Shown here: piece after piece, positions 36,326 to 45,761 of the stretch
Layout of the letters: each line of letters begins with the position of its first letter
How positions within the stretch are numbered: the stretch's first letter is position 1
From: Arthrobacter sp. MYb213
Lineage (GTDB): Bacteria > Actinomycetota > Actinomycetes > Actinomycetales > Micrococcaceae
NCBI RefSeq assembly: GCF_002979915.1
Contig: NZ_PCQA01000006.1
Location: forward strand, 218,226 to 282,225
Length of the DNA: 64,000 nt
Direction of reading: 5' to 3'
Made by a program: the position numbers and the translations under genes
Notes under the pieces: model-generated
Databases searched by the model: none
What the model saw: only the letters and a program-made list of their open reading frames with translations
Told to the model about the DNA's origin: nothing

Positions 36326-37750
36326 CTAGTCAAGCAGCAATGCAGGTTCTTCCATGATCGAGGCGACATCGGCCATGAACCGTGCGGACAGATCCCCGTC
36401 CACCACCCGGTGATCAAAGGAGCCGCCCAGCGTGGTGATCCAGCGTGGCACTACCTCGCCGTCGACCACCCATGGCTTCTGCTTGATCGTGCCGAAGGCG
36501 ACGATCGCAACCTCACCGGGGTTGAGGATCGGCGTTCCGGTGTCGATGCCCAACACCCCGATATTGGTGATGCTCAACGTGCCTTCGCGCATATCCTCCG
36601 GGCTGGTCTTACCGGCCCGGGCGGTCATCGCCAAGTCGTTGAGTGCAATCGCCAGCTCGCGCATATTCAACGTGTGGGCGTTCTTGATATTCGGCACCAG
36701 CAACCCGCGCGGGGTGGCTGCCGCGATACCCAGATTCATGAAGTGTTTCTGGTGGATCTCCGCGCCGGATTCGGTCTCCACCCAGGAGGCGTTCACCGAC
36801 GGGTTACGCGCCGCAGCCCAAATAACCGCGCGCGCCAAAACCAGCAACGGGGAAACCTTAATTCCCTCAAAATCGCGGGACTTCTTCAGCCTAGCCACGT
36901 ACTCCATGGTGCGGCTAGCATCCACGTCGACGAAGATCGACACGTGCGGGGCGCTAAACGCCGATGCAACCATCGCCTTCGCGGTGGCCTTGCGCACCCC
37001 ACGAACCTGCGAACGTTCGATCAGTGCGCCGCCTTGGGCACCATGGCCCCAGTAGGTCGGTGCCGCATCGCGTTCGGCTTCGCGCTGTCCCTGGTAACTG
37101 TTGACGTCTTCGCGGGTCACCTCACCTTGCACCCCGGTGCCGATGACCTCGTTGATGTCTACGCCGAGGTCTTTGGCCAACCGGCGCACCGGCGGTTTAG
37201 CCAGCACGCGGTCCATAAAGTTCGCCATCGCAGGCTTGCGGCGATCCACCTCGCGGGCCACCGCCTGCCCCAATCCCTGGGCACGACGAGAAATAGTATC
37301 GGCTAGACCGGCGGCACTGGCGCCAGCCTTGTTCGCCGCGCTGGTGCGTTCGGCACCGACCGACGGGGTTGGACGGCTGGTCCGCGCGCGGCGCACCGCC
37401 GAATCCGCGGCCGGGCCGGAACCAACCAACGGGCCAGGCTCCTCGCTATGGTTCGGAGTTTCGGTGTTGGCAACCTGCACCGGTTCGGGCACGCCGGTAG
37501 GAAGCACCGGGTCGCCTTCCTCATTGATGGTGATCAGTGGCTGATCTACCAACACGGTGTCACCCTCGGATGCATGAAGTTCGGTGACCACCCCGGCGAA
37601 AGGGCAAGGCAGCTCCACGAGCGACTTCGCGGTTTCAATTTCGACAAAGATCTGGTTGACCTCAACGGTGTCGCCTACTTGGACCTTCCATGAAGCGATA
37701 TCGGCTTCGGTCAGCCCCTCGCCCACATCGGGAAGATTAAAGACAGTCAT
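36326..37750 (-). CDS. 2-oxoacid dehydrogenase E2 (dihydrolipoamide acyltransferase)
   Basis: 474 residues in the usual order: lipoyl domain with the modified lysine K42 ([12 protein letters not shown]), a flexible Ala/Pro-rich linker, the subunit-binding domain near 190-225 ([18 protein letters not shown]), and the acyltransferase domain with H447 in [10 protein letters not shown]. It transfers the acyl group from E1 to CoA. Actinobacteria normally use AceE for pyruvate, so this E1-alpha/beta set is more likely for branched-chain 2-oxoacids (Bkd). Confidence 0.9.
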   Translation of the reverse strand: MTVFNLPDVGEGLTEADIASWKVQVGDTVEVNQIFVEIETAKSLVELPCPFAGVVTELHASEGDTVLVDQPLITINEEGDPVLPTGVPEPVQVANTETPNHSEEPGPLVGSGPAADSAVRRARTSRPTPSVGAERTSAANKAGASAAGLADTISRRAQGLGQAVAREVDRRKPAMANFMDRVLAKPPVRRLAKDLGVDINEVIGTGVQGEVTREDVNSYQGQREAERDAAPTYWGHGAQGGALIERSQVRGVRKATAKAMVASAFSAPHVSIFVDVDASRTMEYVARLKKSRDFEGIKVSPLLVLARAVIWAAARNPSVNASWVETESGAEIHQKHFMNLGIAAATPRGLLVPNIKNAHTLNMRELAIALNDLAMTARAGKTSPEDMREGTLSITNIGVLGIDTGTPILNPGEVAIVAFGTIKQKPWVVDGEVVPRWITTLGGSFDHRVVDGDLSARFMADVASIMEEPALLLD

Positions 37751-37773
37751 GTTTTTCTCCTTGAATCCGTCGC

Positions 37774-38751
37774 TTAGTAGGCGAAGGACCGGTCGAGGGC
37801 TTCGAGTAGCTTGTCGATGTCCGGCAGGTACTGGGATTCGACCTTAGAGATCGGGTACGGCATATGGAATCCGCCCACACGCAGCACCGGCGCCTCCAAC
37901 GAGAGGAAGGCGCGTTCGGTGATTCGTGCGGCGATCTCCCCGCCGATCCCACCAAAGGTCGGCGCCTCATGGGTCACGATCAGCCGTCCGGTCTTCTGCA
38001 CCGACTCGGTGATGGTGTCAAAATCAATGGGTGACAGCGAGCGTAGGTCGATCACTTCTACCGAGCGGCCATCTTCACGCGCCGCCTCGGCAGCGGCCAG
38101 GGCGATCGGCACCAGCGGACCGTAGGCCACGATGGTCGCGTCATCCCCGGGACGAACCACCTGCGCCTTGAACGCGTCCAGCGCCGGAGTTTCGGTATCT
38201 ACCTCACCCTTGAGCCAGTAACGGCGCTTGGGTTCCAGATAAATCACCGGGTCCTGGCAAGCCGCGGCCTGCTGGATCATCCAGTACGCGTCGTGCGCGT
38301 TGGACGGGGTGATCACGCGCAGCCCGGCGGTGTGCACAAAGAGCGCCTCAGGAGATTCGGAGTGATGTTCGATCGACCCGATCCCGCCGCCATAAGGAAT
38401 GCGGATGACCACCGGAACCGTCAGCCGGCCTTCGGAACGCGCATGCATTTTGGCCAGCTGCGTGGTGATCTGGCTGAAGGCGGGGAACACAAAACCATCA
38501 AACTGGATTTCCACCAGTGGGCTGATCCCGCGCAACGCCATACCTACCGCGCCGCCGACGATCCCGGCCTCACCCAGTGGGGAGTCGATCACGCGGTGTG
38601 CGCCGTATTTGTCGATCAGCCCGTCGGTGATGCGATACACGCCACCGAGGCGGCCAATATCTTCACCCATGAGGATCGCGCGGTCATTGGATTCGAGTAT
38701 CTTGTCCAGGCCGGTGGTGATGGCCTTGGCAAGCGTCATAGTTGTCGTCAA
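37774..38751 (-). CDS. 2-oxoacid dehydrogenase E1 beta subunit
   Basis: A transketolase-like beta subunit with [12 protein letters not shown] near the N-terminus, [17 protein letters not shown], and [17 protein letters not shown] in the C-terminal domain. TTG at 38751 has GGAG 7 bases upstream and is my choice; ATG at 38739 is also plausible. It lies between the E1 alpha and E2 genes, with only a few bases to E1 alpha and about 23 to E2. Confidence 0.9.
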   Translation of the reverse strand: MTTTMTLAKAITTGLDKILESNDRAILMGEDIGRLGGVYRITDGLIDKYGAHRVIDSPLGEAGIVGGAVGMALRGISPLVEIQFDGFVFPAFSQITTQLAKMHARSEGRLTVPVVIRIPYGGGIGSIEHHSESPEALFVHTAGLRVITPSNAHDAYWMIQQAAACQDPVIYLEPKRRYWLKGEVDTETPALDAFKAQVVRPGDDATIVAYGPLVPIALAAAEAAREDGRSVEVIDLRSLSPIDFDTITESVQKTGRLIVTHEAPTFGGIGGEIAARITERAFLSLEAPVLRVGGFHMPYPISKVESQYLPDIDKLLEALDRSFAY

Positions 38752-38752
38752 T

Positions 38753-39898
38753 TTACTTCTCCCCCGCGCCTGATTCATCCGCAAACCCGGCCTCGTATTC
38801 CAAATGCCAAGCCAGCTCTTCCTGAATCAGCGGGTGCGCCTCGGCGTACACCTGCTCGAAGGATTTGGCCAGCGGTGGCACAGGGAAAGCCATGGCGTCC
38901 TTGCGAACCTTTGCTGCCATTTCATCGCCGTCGGTAGCCAGCTGCGTAAAGAATGCCTCGTCAACAATCTTGTTTTCACGCAGGTACGTTTCTAACCGAA
39001 TCAGCGGATCCTTCGGAGCCCAGGCGAGCTCATCTTCGCTCATTCGGTATTTGGTTGGATCATCTGCGGTGGTGTGTGCACCTAGGCGGTAGGTCATCGC
39101 CTCGATGAGGACCGGCCCCTTGCCGCTGCGTGCATGTTCCAGCGCCCAGCGAGTTGCTGCCAAAACCGCGAGCACGTCGTTACCGTCTACCTGGATGCCT
39201 GGCATCCCGTAACCGGCCGCGCGGTGAACCAAATCCACCTTCGACTGCACGTCGAATGGTACCGAGATGGCCCACTGGTTGTTCTGGCAGAAGAACACCA
39301 CCGGAGCGTTGAAGGAGTTCGCGAATACCATCGCCTCGTGGGTTTCGCCCTCGGTGGAGGAACCGTCGCCGAAGTAGGCCACCACCGCGTCGCCTTCGGC
39401 GGCACGTTTAGCTTCGTCCCAGCCATGCTGGTCAAGGTTGATCGCCATTCCATAGCCCGAGGCGTGCGGCATCTGCGCCGCAAGCACCATCGTGTACATG
39501 TGGAAGTTATTTTCCCGTGGGTCCCAGCCGCCACCGGAGATTCCACGGAAGAGCCGCAACATCTCGGAGAAGGAGACGTTGCGGGTCAGTGCCACACCGT
39601 GTTCACGGTAGGTCGGGAAGATGTAATCGCTAGGACGGGTGGCTCGACCCGAACCGATCTGCGCCGCTTCTTGCCCACGCAACGGGACCCAGAGGCACAG
39701 CTGCCCTTGGCGTTGCAGGGCCGTAGCCTCTTGGTCGAATCGGCGAGTCAACGCCATATCGCGGTAAAAACCACGCAACATGTCGTCGTCAACGTCACCC
39801 AAATACGCATCGTACATTTGGTTGGGAAGACGCTGGCCTTCCGGAGTCAGAATCTGCACTAGACCCTGCTCCGTCGCCTCATTCGCGGCACGCGACAT
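38753..39898 (-). CDS. 2-oxoacid dehydrogenase E1 alpha subunit
   Basis: The thiamine-diphosphate motif is present (YFGDGSSTEGETHEAM ... FCQNNQWAIS, the GDG-X~26-NN pattern). YREHGVALTR and the regulatory-loop region RLGAHTTADDPTKYR match branched-chain and pyruvate E1 alpha subunits. The ATG at 39898 follows a GAAGGA site. It is the first gene of the operon; a long palindrome lies 23 bases upstream of the start. Confidence 0.9.
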   Translation of the reverse strand: MSRAANEATEQGLVQILTPEGQRLPNQMYDAYLGDVDDDMLRGFYRDMALTRRFDQEATALQRQGQLCLWVPLRGQEAAQIGSGRATRPSDYIFPTYREHGVALTRNVSFSEMLRLFRGISGGGWDPRENNFHMYTMVLAAQMPHASGYGMAINLDQHGWDEAKRAAEGDAVVAYFGDGSSTEGETHEAMVFANSFNAPVVFFCQNNQWAISVPFDVQSKVDLVHRAAGYGMPGIQVDGNDVLAVLAATRWALEHARSGKGPVLIEAMTYRLGAHTTADDPTKYRMSEDELAWAPKDPLIRLETYLRENKIVDEAFFTQLATDGDEMAAKVRKDAMAFPVPPLAKSFEQVYAEAHPLIQEELAWHLEYEAGFADESGAGEK

Positions 39899-39920
39899 AA
39901 AACATCCTTCAATCATTCAT

Positions 39921-39954
39921 ATGCCCCTTCAGGAATACATTCCCTATGGGACAT
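39921..39954. promoter_or_regulatory. Palindromic operator candidate upstream of the dehydrogenase operon
   Basis: The 34-base element has outer arms ATGCCCC/GGGACAT and a core GGAAT-AC-ATTCC. The two halves agree at about two thirds of positions. The location between E1 alpha and the upstream gene suits a local repressor or Lrp-type regulator. Confidence 0.45.
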
Positions 39955-40019
39955 ATAGCGGCTTAACTACTAAACAGCCTATATCTTTCGGCCTCTAAAA
40001 CGCGAGAATTAGAAGCACG

Positions 40020-41135
40020 TCAGCCGAGCTTTAAATCCTCAGAATTCTTGCACAATTCGATGAAACGATCATTCGCTTCAACCTCCGCGATCGAGATGCG
40101 CACACCCTCGGAGCCAAACCCACGAACCGACAACGCCCGCGCCTGGGCACGCTGCACGAACTCTTGGGTGTTTTCACCCAACGGCAACCAGATGAAGTTC
40201 GCCTGAGTTTGCGGGAATACCCAACCCAGCGCTCGCAAAGCGGCCACCACACGCTCACGTTCCTGAACTAAACTCTCCACGCGTTCAAGCACCTTATCGA
40301 TGTTTGCCAACGAGGCAACGGCGGCATCTTCGGCGACCGAAGAAACAGCAAACGGGGTCGCCACCACACGAATATTTTCGGTGATCTCCGGGTGTGCAAC
40401 ACTGTAGCCAACGCGAAGGTTAGCCAAGCCGTGCGCCTTGGAGAACGTGCGCAACAACACCACGTTTGGATTCTTGCGGTAGGTGTTCACACCGTTCACA
40501 GAATGCTCATCGCGAACAAACTCGATGTAGGCCTCATCTAAGACGATCAACACGTTGCGTGGCACACGGGCGATGAAGTCATCAACCTCTGCCTGCGTCA
40601 GGATGGGGCCGGTGGGGTTATTCGGAGTGCACAACAAAATCACCGAGGTGTTTTCGTTAACTGCTGCGATCATCGATTCCAGATCGTGACGACCATCAGA
40701 CAAGACCGGAATTTCCACCGGCAGCGCCCCGGCGCTTTGCACCAAGATCGGGTAGGCCTCAAATGAGCGCCACGCGTAGATGACCTCATCCTGAATTCCG
40801 TCCTCGTTCTGTCCCGCGAAAGTGGTCAGAATCTGAGTCAGTGCGCCAAGTGAACCGGCACCGGAGACGATGTCTTCGGCCGGCACGTCAAGATACTCGC
40901 TCAGGCTCGTGCGCAGCTTCGTCGACAGGCTATCGGGGTAGCGGTTCAGCGCATCCTGGGCCAAGACCGCCTGACGCACCTCATCGATTGGGCCAAAAGG
41001 AATCTCATTCGACGAAAGCTTGAATGATTCAAGCCCTTCGACCGCTACCGGTGGTTTGCCGGCGGCGTACTTAGGCAAGCGCGCAACGATGGAACGAGGT
41101 TGCACCAGATCTTGGATTACAGGGTTCTCACTCAT
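40020..41135 (-). CDS. HisC-like aminotransferase (histidinol-phosphate / aromatic)
   Basis: A fold-type I PLP enzyme of 371 residues. Key motifs are KLSSNEIPFG, GAGSLGALTQIL, CTPNNPTGP, VLDEAYIEF and the PLP lysine in RTFSKAHGLANLRVGY. It is close to both HisC and the actinobacterial aromatic (phenylalanine) aminotransferase Pat. No other his gene is near, so the aromatic-aminotransferase role is at least as likely. Confidence 0.88.
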   Translation of the reverse strand: MSENPVIQDLVQPRSIVARLPKYAAGKPPVAVEGLESFKLSSNEIPFGPIDEVRQAVLAQDALNRYPDSLSTKLRTSLSEYLDVPAEDIVSGAGSLGALTQILTTFAGQNEDGIQDEVIYAWRSFEAYPILVQSAGALPVEIPVLSDGRHDLESMIAAVNENTSVILLCTPNNPTGPILTQAEVDDFIARVPRNVLIVLDEAYIEFVRDEHSVNGVNTYRKNPNVVLLRTFSKAHGLANLRVGYSVAHPEITENIRVVATPFAVSSVAEDAAVASLANIDKVLERVESLVQERERVVAALRALGWVFPQTQANFIWLPLGENTQEFVQRAQARALSVRGFGSEGVRISIAEVEANDRFIELCKNSEDLKLG

Positions 41136-41216
41136 AGCTCAAGCCTAGTGCCCGGCGGCGCAATCGGCAGATTCCTTTTCCACCGATCGTCCAGTCTTCT
41201 ATGACAAAGTTGGCTT

Positions 41217-41603
41217 ATGAGTTTTTTGATTCGAGTCATTATCAACGCCCTCGCGCTTGCCGCGGCCGTGTGGGTTGTCCCCGGCCTTCATATCTCGGCG
41301 ATGAGCGATGACCTGATGGGATCCGTCATTGCCTACCTGATCATTGGCCTGATCTTCGGTCTGATCAACGCCTTAGTGCGTCCGATCGTCGCGTTCTTCA
41401 CGCTGCCCATCACCTGCCTGACCTTGGGCTTGTTCACCGTGATCGTCAACGCCTTGATGCTCTTACTCACCAGCTGGCTGACACAGTTCACTCCGGTCGG
41501 ACTAAGTATCGACAAATTTTGGTGGGATGCAATCGCTGGCACCATCATCATCTCGATCATTTCCGCGGTCCTCGGCGTATTTGTGGGTAAGGAAAAACGT
41601 TAG
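41217..41603 (+). CDS. Phage holin family (four-helix) membrane protein
   Basis: 128 residues, almost entirely four hydrophobic helices (INALALAAAVWVVPGLHI, IAYLIIGLIFGLINALVRPIVAF, LTLGLFTVIVNALMLLL, IISIISAVLGVFVG). This is the widespread chromosomal family named after holins; no phage gene lies nearby, so a lytic role is doubtful. Confidence 0.82.
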   Translation: MSFLIRVIINALALAAAVWVVPGLHISAMSDDLMGSVIAYLIIGLIFGLINALVRPIVAFFTLPITCLTLGLFTVIVNALMLLLTSWLTQFTPVGLSIDKFWWDAIAGTIIISIISAVLGVFVGKEKR

Positions 41604-41741
41604 CCACCTCCGCTACACCGGTGTCCGTTGGACGATGAAATAGTTCAGCGTCCAACGGGCACCGAAAATACTCAGCTGGCGAGTTTTCCACAACTTGCAC
41701 GTTGGCCACCCACGGCGCAGGATCCAGTTCATACTCAACTC

Positions 41742-43481
41742 ATGAACACCACTGCCGGGGCCACCGCCCTCACCGAACTGCACACGACGCTCACCGAGCT
41801 CGCCGCAGCCACCAGTGAGCCACAAAACCTCACCGGCGAAATCTTGCGCAAACTCGCCACCACCGGCACCGCACTGTTCACCTTCCTGCGCTTACACCTG
41901 GCAGAGACCACCGATCCCCGTCTCGCCCTGGAACTAGCCACCACCGGCCAACAGCTAGAGGATGAAGCAGCCCGGATCCGCGTCACCGGTGCTGACCGGC
42001 TCGCAGCTACCAACGCCCACACCCTGAACGAAACAGAACTCGACACATTACGCACCACCGCCCCAGACACCACCCGCCAGCCTCACCGTTGCGCAGGTAA
42101 AGCAAGCTTCCAAACCCCCGCCGCGCTCTTAGCTTCTTGGACTCATATTCCCTTTGGTGAAGCGAGCAAACTCGTCGGCGACGCCAGCGACCTGATTAGC
42201 CGCCGGGATATGGCTGGTAACCAGCTTCCACCGCGCTTTGAACACCTAGCCACACTATTCACCACCCCAGACACTGAACAATCCCCGGCGTTGCATCCGT
42301 CGGTGGTGCGGGAGATCAGTCAGAAACTGGCTAAGCGTGAACCTAAGGACCAGACCTTTGACGGGATCCGTACCGAGCCAACCTTGTTTCATACAGATGG
42401 CCGCCCGGTCGAAGAACACGCAGCCACCCTGCTTACCGGCGGGCAGAGTGTTGCCGAAACCAACAAACAGGTCAAAGAACTAATCACCACCGCGAGCACC
42501 ACTGCAGGTACTGCGACGTCCTCCTCGCTGCGGCGTGGGTTCTTTCCGTTGCCGATTAAGAACGAGTTCACCCGCGAGTTTTTACTACGCGTCACCACGG
42601 TGGAGGGCGAGTATTTTGATTCGTTGGCCGCTCATGCGGCTAACGGACGCACCCGTGCCGGGGCGCAGGCTCGGGTCAACCGACCGCCACAGGCCGGCCC
42701 GGTCACCGAACCTGATACCGGTACAGAATCCAACGCTGAGCAAGCTACCGTTACGGAATCCACCGAGCATGCAGCCGCTGATGCTGAGCCAACCACCAAC
42801 CCAGAATCAGAAACACTAGACGAAGCACCAGCACAGATGGCCGTAGAGGAAACTAGCATCCTGGACTTCTTACCCGAAGGGGCATTAGAGGAAGCGATCT
42901 GGGAACCAGAAACCACCGAGGTCCCGGCGACGGTCCCCGAACGAGCGTTGAACGCGTTGATGGACATCCTCACCATGGTTCCGACCGGTGGAGGTGGCAG
43001 CCAACGGATTAGGCCTGAGGTGCTGGTGCATTTGAAGCTCGAAAATTTGCAAGACCTCGCCTCCGGTGATGCGCGCACTGCTCACGGGGTGAAACTCCCG
43101 CCCGGGGATTTGAGACGGTTGTTATGCGAAGCAGATATTATCCCGGCGGTGTTCAATTCGAAGAGTGAACTGCTCGACTATGGTCGAGCCCAACGGCTAG
43201 TACCGGAGAGGCTCAAGCGTGCGGTCCTGGCGCGTGATCACGGGTGTATTGTGCCTGGTTGCACCGAGCCGCCGGAGAAGATTGAGTTTCACCATATTGA
43301 TCCGTGGTGGATGGGCGGCGAAACGAAGTTGATCAATTTGGCTGGCCTGTGTCGTGGTGGGCATATGGATGCTGATTCGGGTCGGATCAAGGTCGCGATG
43401 CTTGAGGGGTTGCCGCACGTGATCTTGCCGAAGCATATTGATCCTGCGCAGGTGCCGCGGCGTAATACTTACTGGGACTAA
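41742..43481 (+). CDS. DUF222 domain HNH endonuclease-like protein (13E12 type)
   Basis: About 580 residues: an N-terminal DUF222 helical domain (to ~300), an acidic Thr/Glu-rich linker (about 320-430), and a C-terminal HNH domain, CIVPGCTEPPEKIEFHHIDPWWMGGET followed by LCRGGH. The two CxxC-like cysteine positions and the HH pair suggest a zinc-bound active nuclease. The frame is open upstream to a TTG at 41628. These genes are multicopy and mobile-like in actinobacteria; a 42-bp perfect palindrome follows. Confidence 0.85.
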   Translation: MNTTAGATALTELHTTLTELAAATSEPQNLTGEILRKLATTGTALFTFLRLHLAETTDPRLALELATTGQQLEDEAARIRVTGADRLAATNAHTLNETELDTLRTTAPDTTRQPHRCAGKASFQTPAALLASWTHIPFGEASKLVGDASDLISRRDMAGNQLPPRFEHLATLFTTPDTEQSPALHPSVVREISQKLAKREPKDQTFDGIRTEPTLFHTDGRPVEEHAATLLTGGQSVAETNKQVKELITTASTTAGTATSSSLRRGFFPLPIKNEFTREFLLRVTTVEGEYFDSLAAHAANGRTRAGAQARVNRPPQAGPVTEPDTGTESNAEQATVTESTEHAAADAEPTTNPESETLDEAPAQMAVEETSILDFLPEGALEEAIWEPETTEVPATVPERALNALMDILTMVPTGGGGSQRIRPEVLVHLKLENLQDLASGDARTAHGVKLPPGDLRRLLCEADIIPAVFNSKSELLDYGRAQRLVPERLKRAVLARDHGCIVPGCTEPPEKIEFHHIDPWWMGGETKLINLAGLCRGGHMDADSGRIKVAMLEGLPHVILPKHIDPAQVPRRNTYWD

Positions 43482-43543
43482 CCCCGGCAGGTCAACTAGG
43501 GCAACACCGCACCTACCCCGCACAGATACCTATCCACTCACCG

Positions 43544-43585
43544 CCAGTAGCAACCCTCGACAGGCCTGTCGAGGGTTGCTACTGG
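43544..43585. repeat. 42-bp perfect palindrome
   Basis: CCAGTAGCAACCCTCGACAG is followed after GC by its exact reverse complement. It lies 62 bases after the HNH gene; TTCTTT follows, so it may terminate that transcript, or mark the end of a 13E12-type unit. Confidence 0.85.
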
Positions 43586-43926
43586 TTCTTTACTGCCCAA
43601 TTTCTTCGTCAAATCGGCGACATCTTCCACATTGTCGCATGCATTGTATGTAACGACTTTCGACGTCCAAAGCCATGCAAACAACGGGTTAGATCCAGCT
43701 CCCTGAATGCGCAAAGTTACTCTGCACTCTTACTGTTCTGATGAGCGCAGGAGTAAGTCCATCCGGTACCCGCCAGGGCAAGGACAATGACAGCGGTCTT
43801 GCAGACAATTGTGTGTCAGTGCTTCGCGACAAGTAGTCACCGCTAGCTGATGCAACGGCTCGCTATCGTGCCGTGATTCTTCAGCGTCGAGGCAAAACTC
43901 TGAATTGCCAGGGCTGATGGACAAGA

Positions 43927-43958
43927 CAAAACCCACGCCCGAATGGTTCGGGGTGGGT
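43927..43958 (-). terminator. Rho-independent terminator of the WXG100-lipase pair
   Basis: On the minus strand ACCCACCCCGAA pairs with TTCGGGCGTGGGT (one bulge) around a 3-base loop, followed by TTTTGTCTTG. Confidence 0.8.
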
Positions 43959-43986
43959 CAAACAATGTACGAGTGCGTATTCGGGA

Positions 43987-45333
43987 CTACCGCCCCATCC
44001 GATATTTTTCTGCTTCCCATTCTTCGTGCTTCGTATTCTTGGGGCGTTCTTTGCGTTCGATCTTGAACTTCCGATAGGTCAGTGGTCCCGGGGGGATTGC
44101 GAATTCCCGCAAATTATCCTGCAAATCTGGAACCGGATTCTCGACCATCTCTTTTAAGTGATCCCCATAATTATCTAAATCGTGGGGCTTGCCGAAAAGT
44201 CCGTCATCGAGTTGATCTTCAATCCGTGGACCGTCAAATTTCACCGTGATTTGATCTTTCTTCCGCGTATTCTCCGTACCATCGGTCCCAGGAACCATGT
44301 CTTTGGAATCCTCAAGGGATAGGCTGCGGATATCTTCGGGAAGATCGATGTGCCCAATGGGCGAGCCAAAGGTCAGCATCTTTTTCATTTTGAACTTTTT
44401 GCGCAGGAACTTGTTCTTCATCAGGTTCGCGATGTGTATCCCACCCTGCGAATATCCACTAAGAATCACCTCGTCGCCGTCCTGCGCTCCACTAATTTCA
44501 AGTGCTTCAGCAATCGGCCCCGCAAAGTTTTCCGAATCCAAACCAAATCCGTCGATGATTCCATACGTGTCAAAGGGGTTCTGCCCGTCTGAGTCCGGCT
44601 GAGTTCCGGGAAGAATCACCAGGTGGACGTTCTTTCCGTCCTTCTCTGCCTCAGCAATCAGAATCTTCCCGTCCTCTTCGGGGCCTGCATCGTTGAGGAC
44701 CTGATGCAGCTTGTAGAACGTATTGACCGTTCCATCGGACTCAAATTTCTCTATCGGGTCCGAGTCGCTCAGCTTCAACTCTTTGTTACGAAATGGCCCC
44801 CAGATCTTGAGGAACTCTGCGAGGTTCTGCGTAGTTTCATGCATCATCTCTGGTTGTGGTCGGGCAAAGCCAATACGGTCACGAGGAGAGGAAAGCAAGA
44901 CAAAAAGTTTGAGAATATTTTCCATGTCTTGGGTGGGCGGACGTGAATCGTTTTGACGCGTGTTGTTCCATAGGTCCACCAGAATCTGCCATTTCCCGGA
45001 AACCAGAATTGCATTTTCGATCCGGGTTTCGGCCCTGACATAATTCTCGATCGCGGCGGAAACTTTCTCTTCCAGCCGACGCGCATCGAGCACCGCCTCG
45101 GTGGCGTGGTGATACCCGGTGCGCAATTTATCCGCCAGAACTCCGACCGCATACCCCTGGTTCGCTATCCCATTAGCTAGGCATTGGCTTTGTGATTGTC
45201 GTTGGCATTCTTGGGCGCGTACCGAAGCCCTGAGCAGTTGTGCCTGAACATCTTGAATTTGTCCATATACTTGTTGGCAAATTTGACGTGATTGGGCGTA
45301 ATCCAAGGAGTTGTAATTGACGTCATACCCCAT
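43987..45333 (-). CDS. Alpha/beta-hydrolase (cutinase/lipase-like) with WXG-type helical N-terminus
   Basis: 448 residues. Residues 1-110 are helical and polar with many Gln, like ESX/LXG-type N-terminal regions. From about 230 comes an alpha/beta hydrolase: HLVILPGTQPD as oxyanion strand and the nucleophile S295 in ILSGYSQGGIHIAN, the GYSQG form seen in cutinases. No classical signal peptide is present. With the WXG100-like gene 2 bases upstream it may be a type VII-secreted lipase or toxin. Confidence 0.7.
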   Translation of the reverse strand: MGYDVNYNSLDYAQSRQICQQVYGQIQDVQAQLLRASVRAQECQRQSQSQCLANGIANQGYAVGVLADKLRTGYHHATEAVLDARRLEEKVSAAIENYVRAETRIENAILVSGKWQILVDLWNNTRQNDSRPPTQDMENILKLFVLLSSPRDRIGFARPQPEMMHETTQNLAEFLKIWGPFRNKELKLSDSDPIEKFESDGTVNTFYKLHQVLNDAGPEEDGKILIAEAEKDGKNVHLVILPGTQPDSDGQNPFDTYGIIDGFGLDSENFAGPIAEALEISGAQDGDEVILSGYSQGGIHIANLMKNKFLRKKFKMKKMLTFGSPIGHIDLPEDIRSLSLEDSKDMVPGTDGTENTRKKDQITVKFDGPRIEDQLDDGLFGKPHDLDNYGDHLKEMVENPVPDLQDNLREFAIPPGPLTYRKFKIERKERPKNTKHEEWEAEKYRMGR

Positions 45334-45335
45334 GG

Positions 45336-45608
45336 CTAGGACGCCATTCGCTGGTCAAGGATTTGTGCCTCTAACGCATTCATTTCACGAATAGCCAACG
45401 ACAGATACGATTCAGCTTCGCCCAATGCTTTGGTCAGCGCAATGAGCCTGTCGCTGAGTTGACTCACTTCCGAAGCGAACGCCTTACCAGCCGTAGACCT
45501 CCAAGTCAGGGTGTTGATTGAAGATAGTTGTTCGATCGCGAAGTGGGTCGTCGACTGGGCATCATCCAATTGGAAGGCCACCGAATCTAAGGTCGCCTGA
45601 AACATCAT
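45336..45608 (-). CDS. WXG100-like small protein
   Basis: About 90 residues, two helices around the turn LTWRSTAGKAFASEV, which has the W-x-S-x-A spacing of WXG100 proteins (canonical WxG is WRS here). ATG at 45608 has a GGGAGAAAA site. It ends 2 bases before the hydrolase gene. WXG100 partners help export ESX substrates; no secretion genes are in the window. Confidence 0.62.
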   Translation of the reverse strand: MMFQATLDSVAFQLDDAQSTTHFAIEQLSSINTLTWRSTAGKAFASEVSQLSDRLIALTKALGEAESYLSLAIREMNALEAQILDQRMAS

Positions 45609-45761
45609 GGTTTTCTCCCAGCGGTCATTCTTCACCGGGGAGTCGGTGAAAATATGCCTCCATCTTCGCGCTGTTTCTGCGCTAGCTGAGGTGTTGGACT
45701 ACGGGCTGTGGAAAGATCGTCGACCGTAAAAGATGTGATGTGCACCGAGTAATGAAAGAAT

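Larger units (their letters stand above)
43482..43986. other. Intergenic region with two hairpins
   Basis: About 500 bases without a gene, lower in GC than the flanks. It holds the palindrome at 43544-43585 and the terminator at 43927-43958. Confidence 0.6.

Noticed and set aside
36326..39898. Housekeeping pyruvate dehydrogenase
   Set aside because: Actinobacteria generally use a homodimeric AceE for pyruvate; a heteromeric E1 with E2 is more likely a branched-chain 2-oxoacid complex, though substrate is unproven.
41217..41603. Prophage marker (holin)
   Set aside because: The protein belongs to a chromosomal four-helix family and no other phage gene is nearby.
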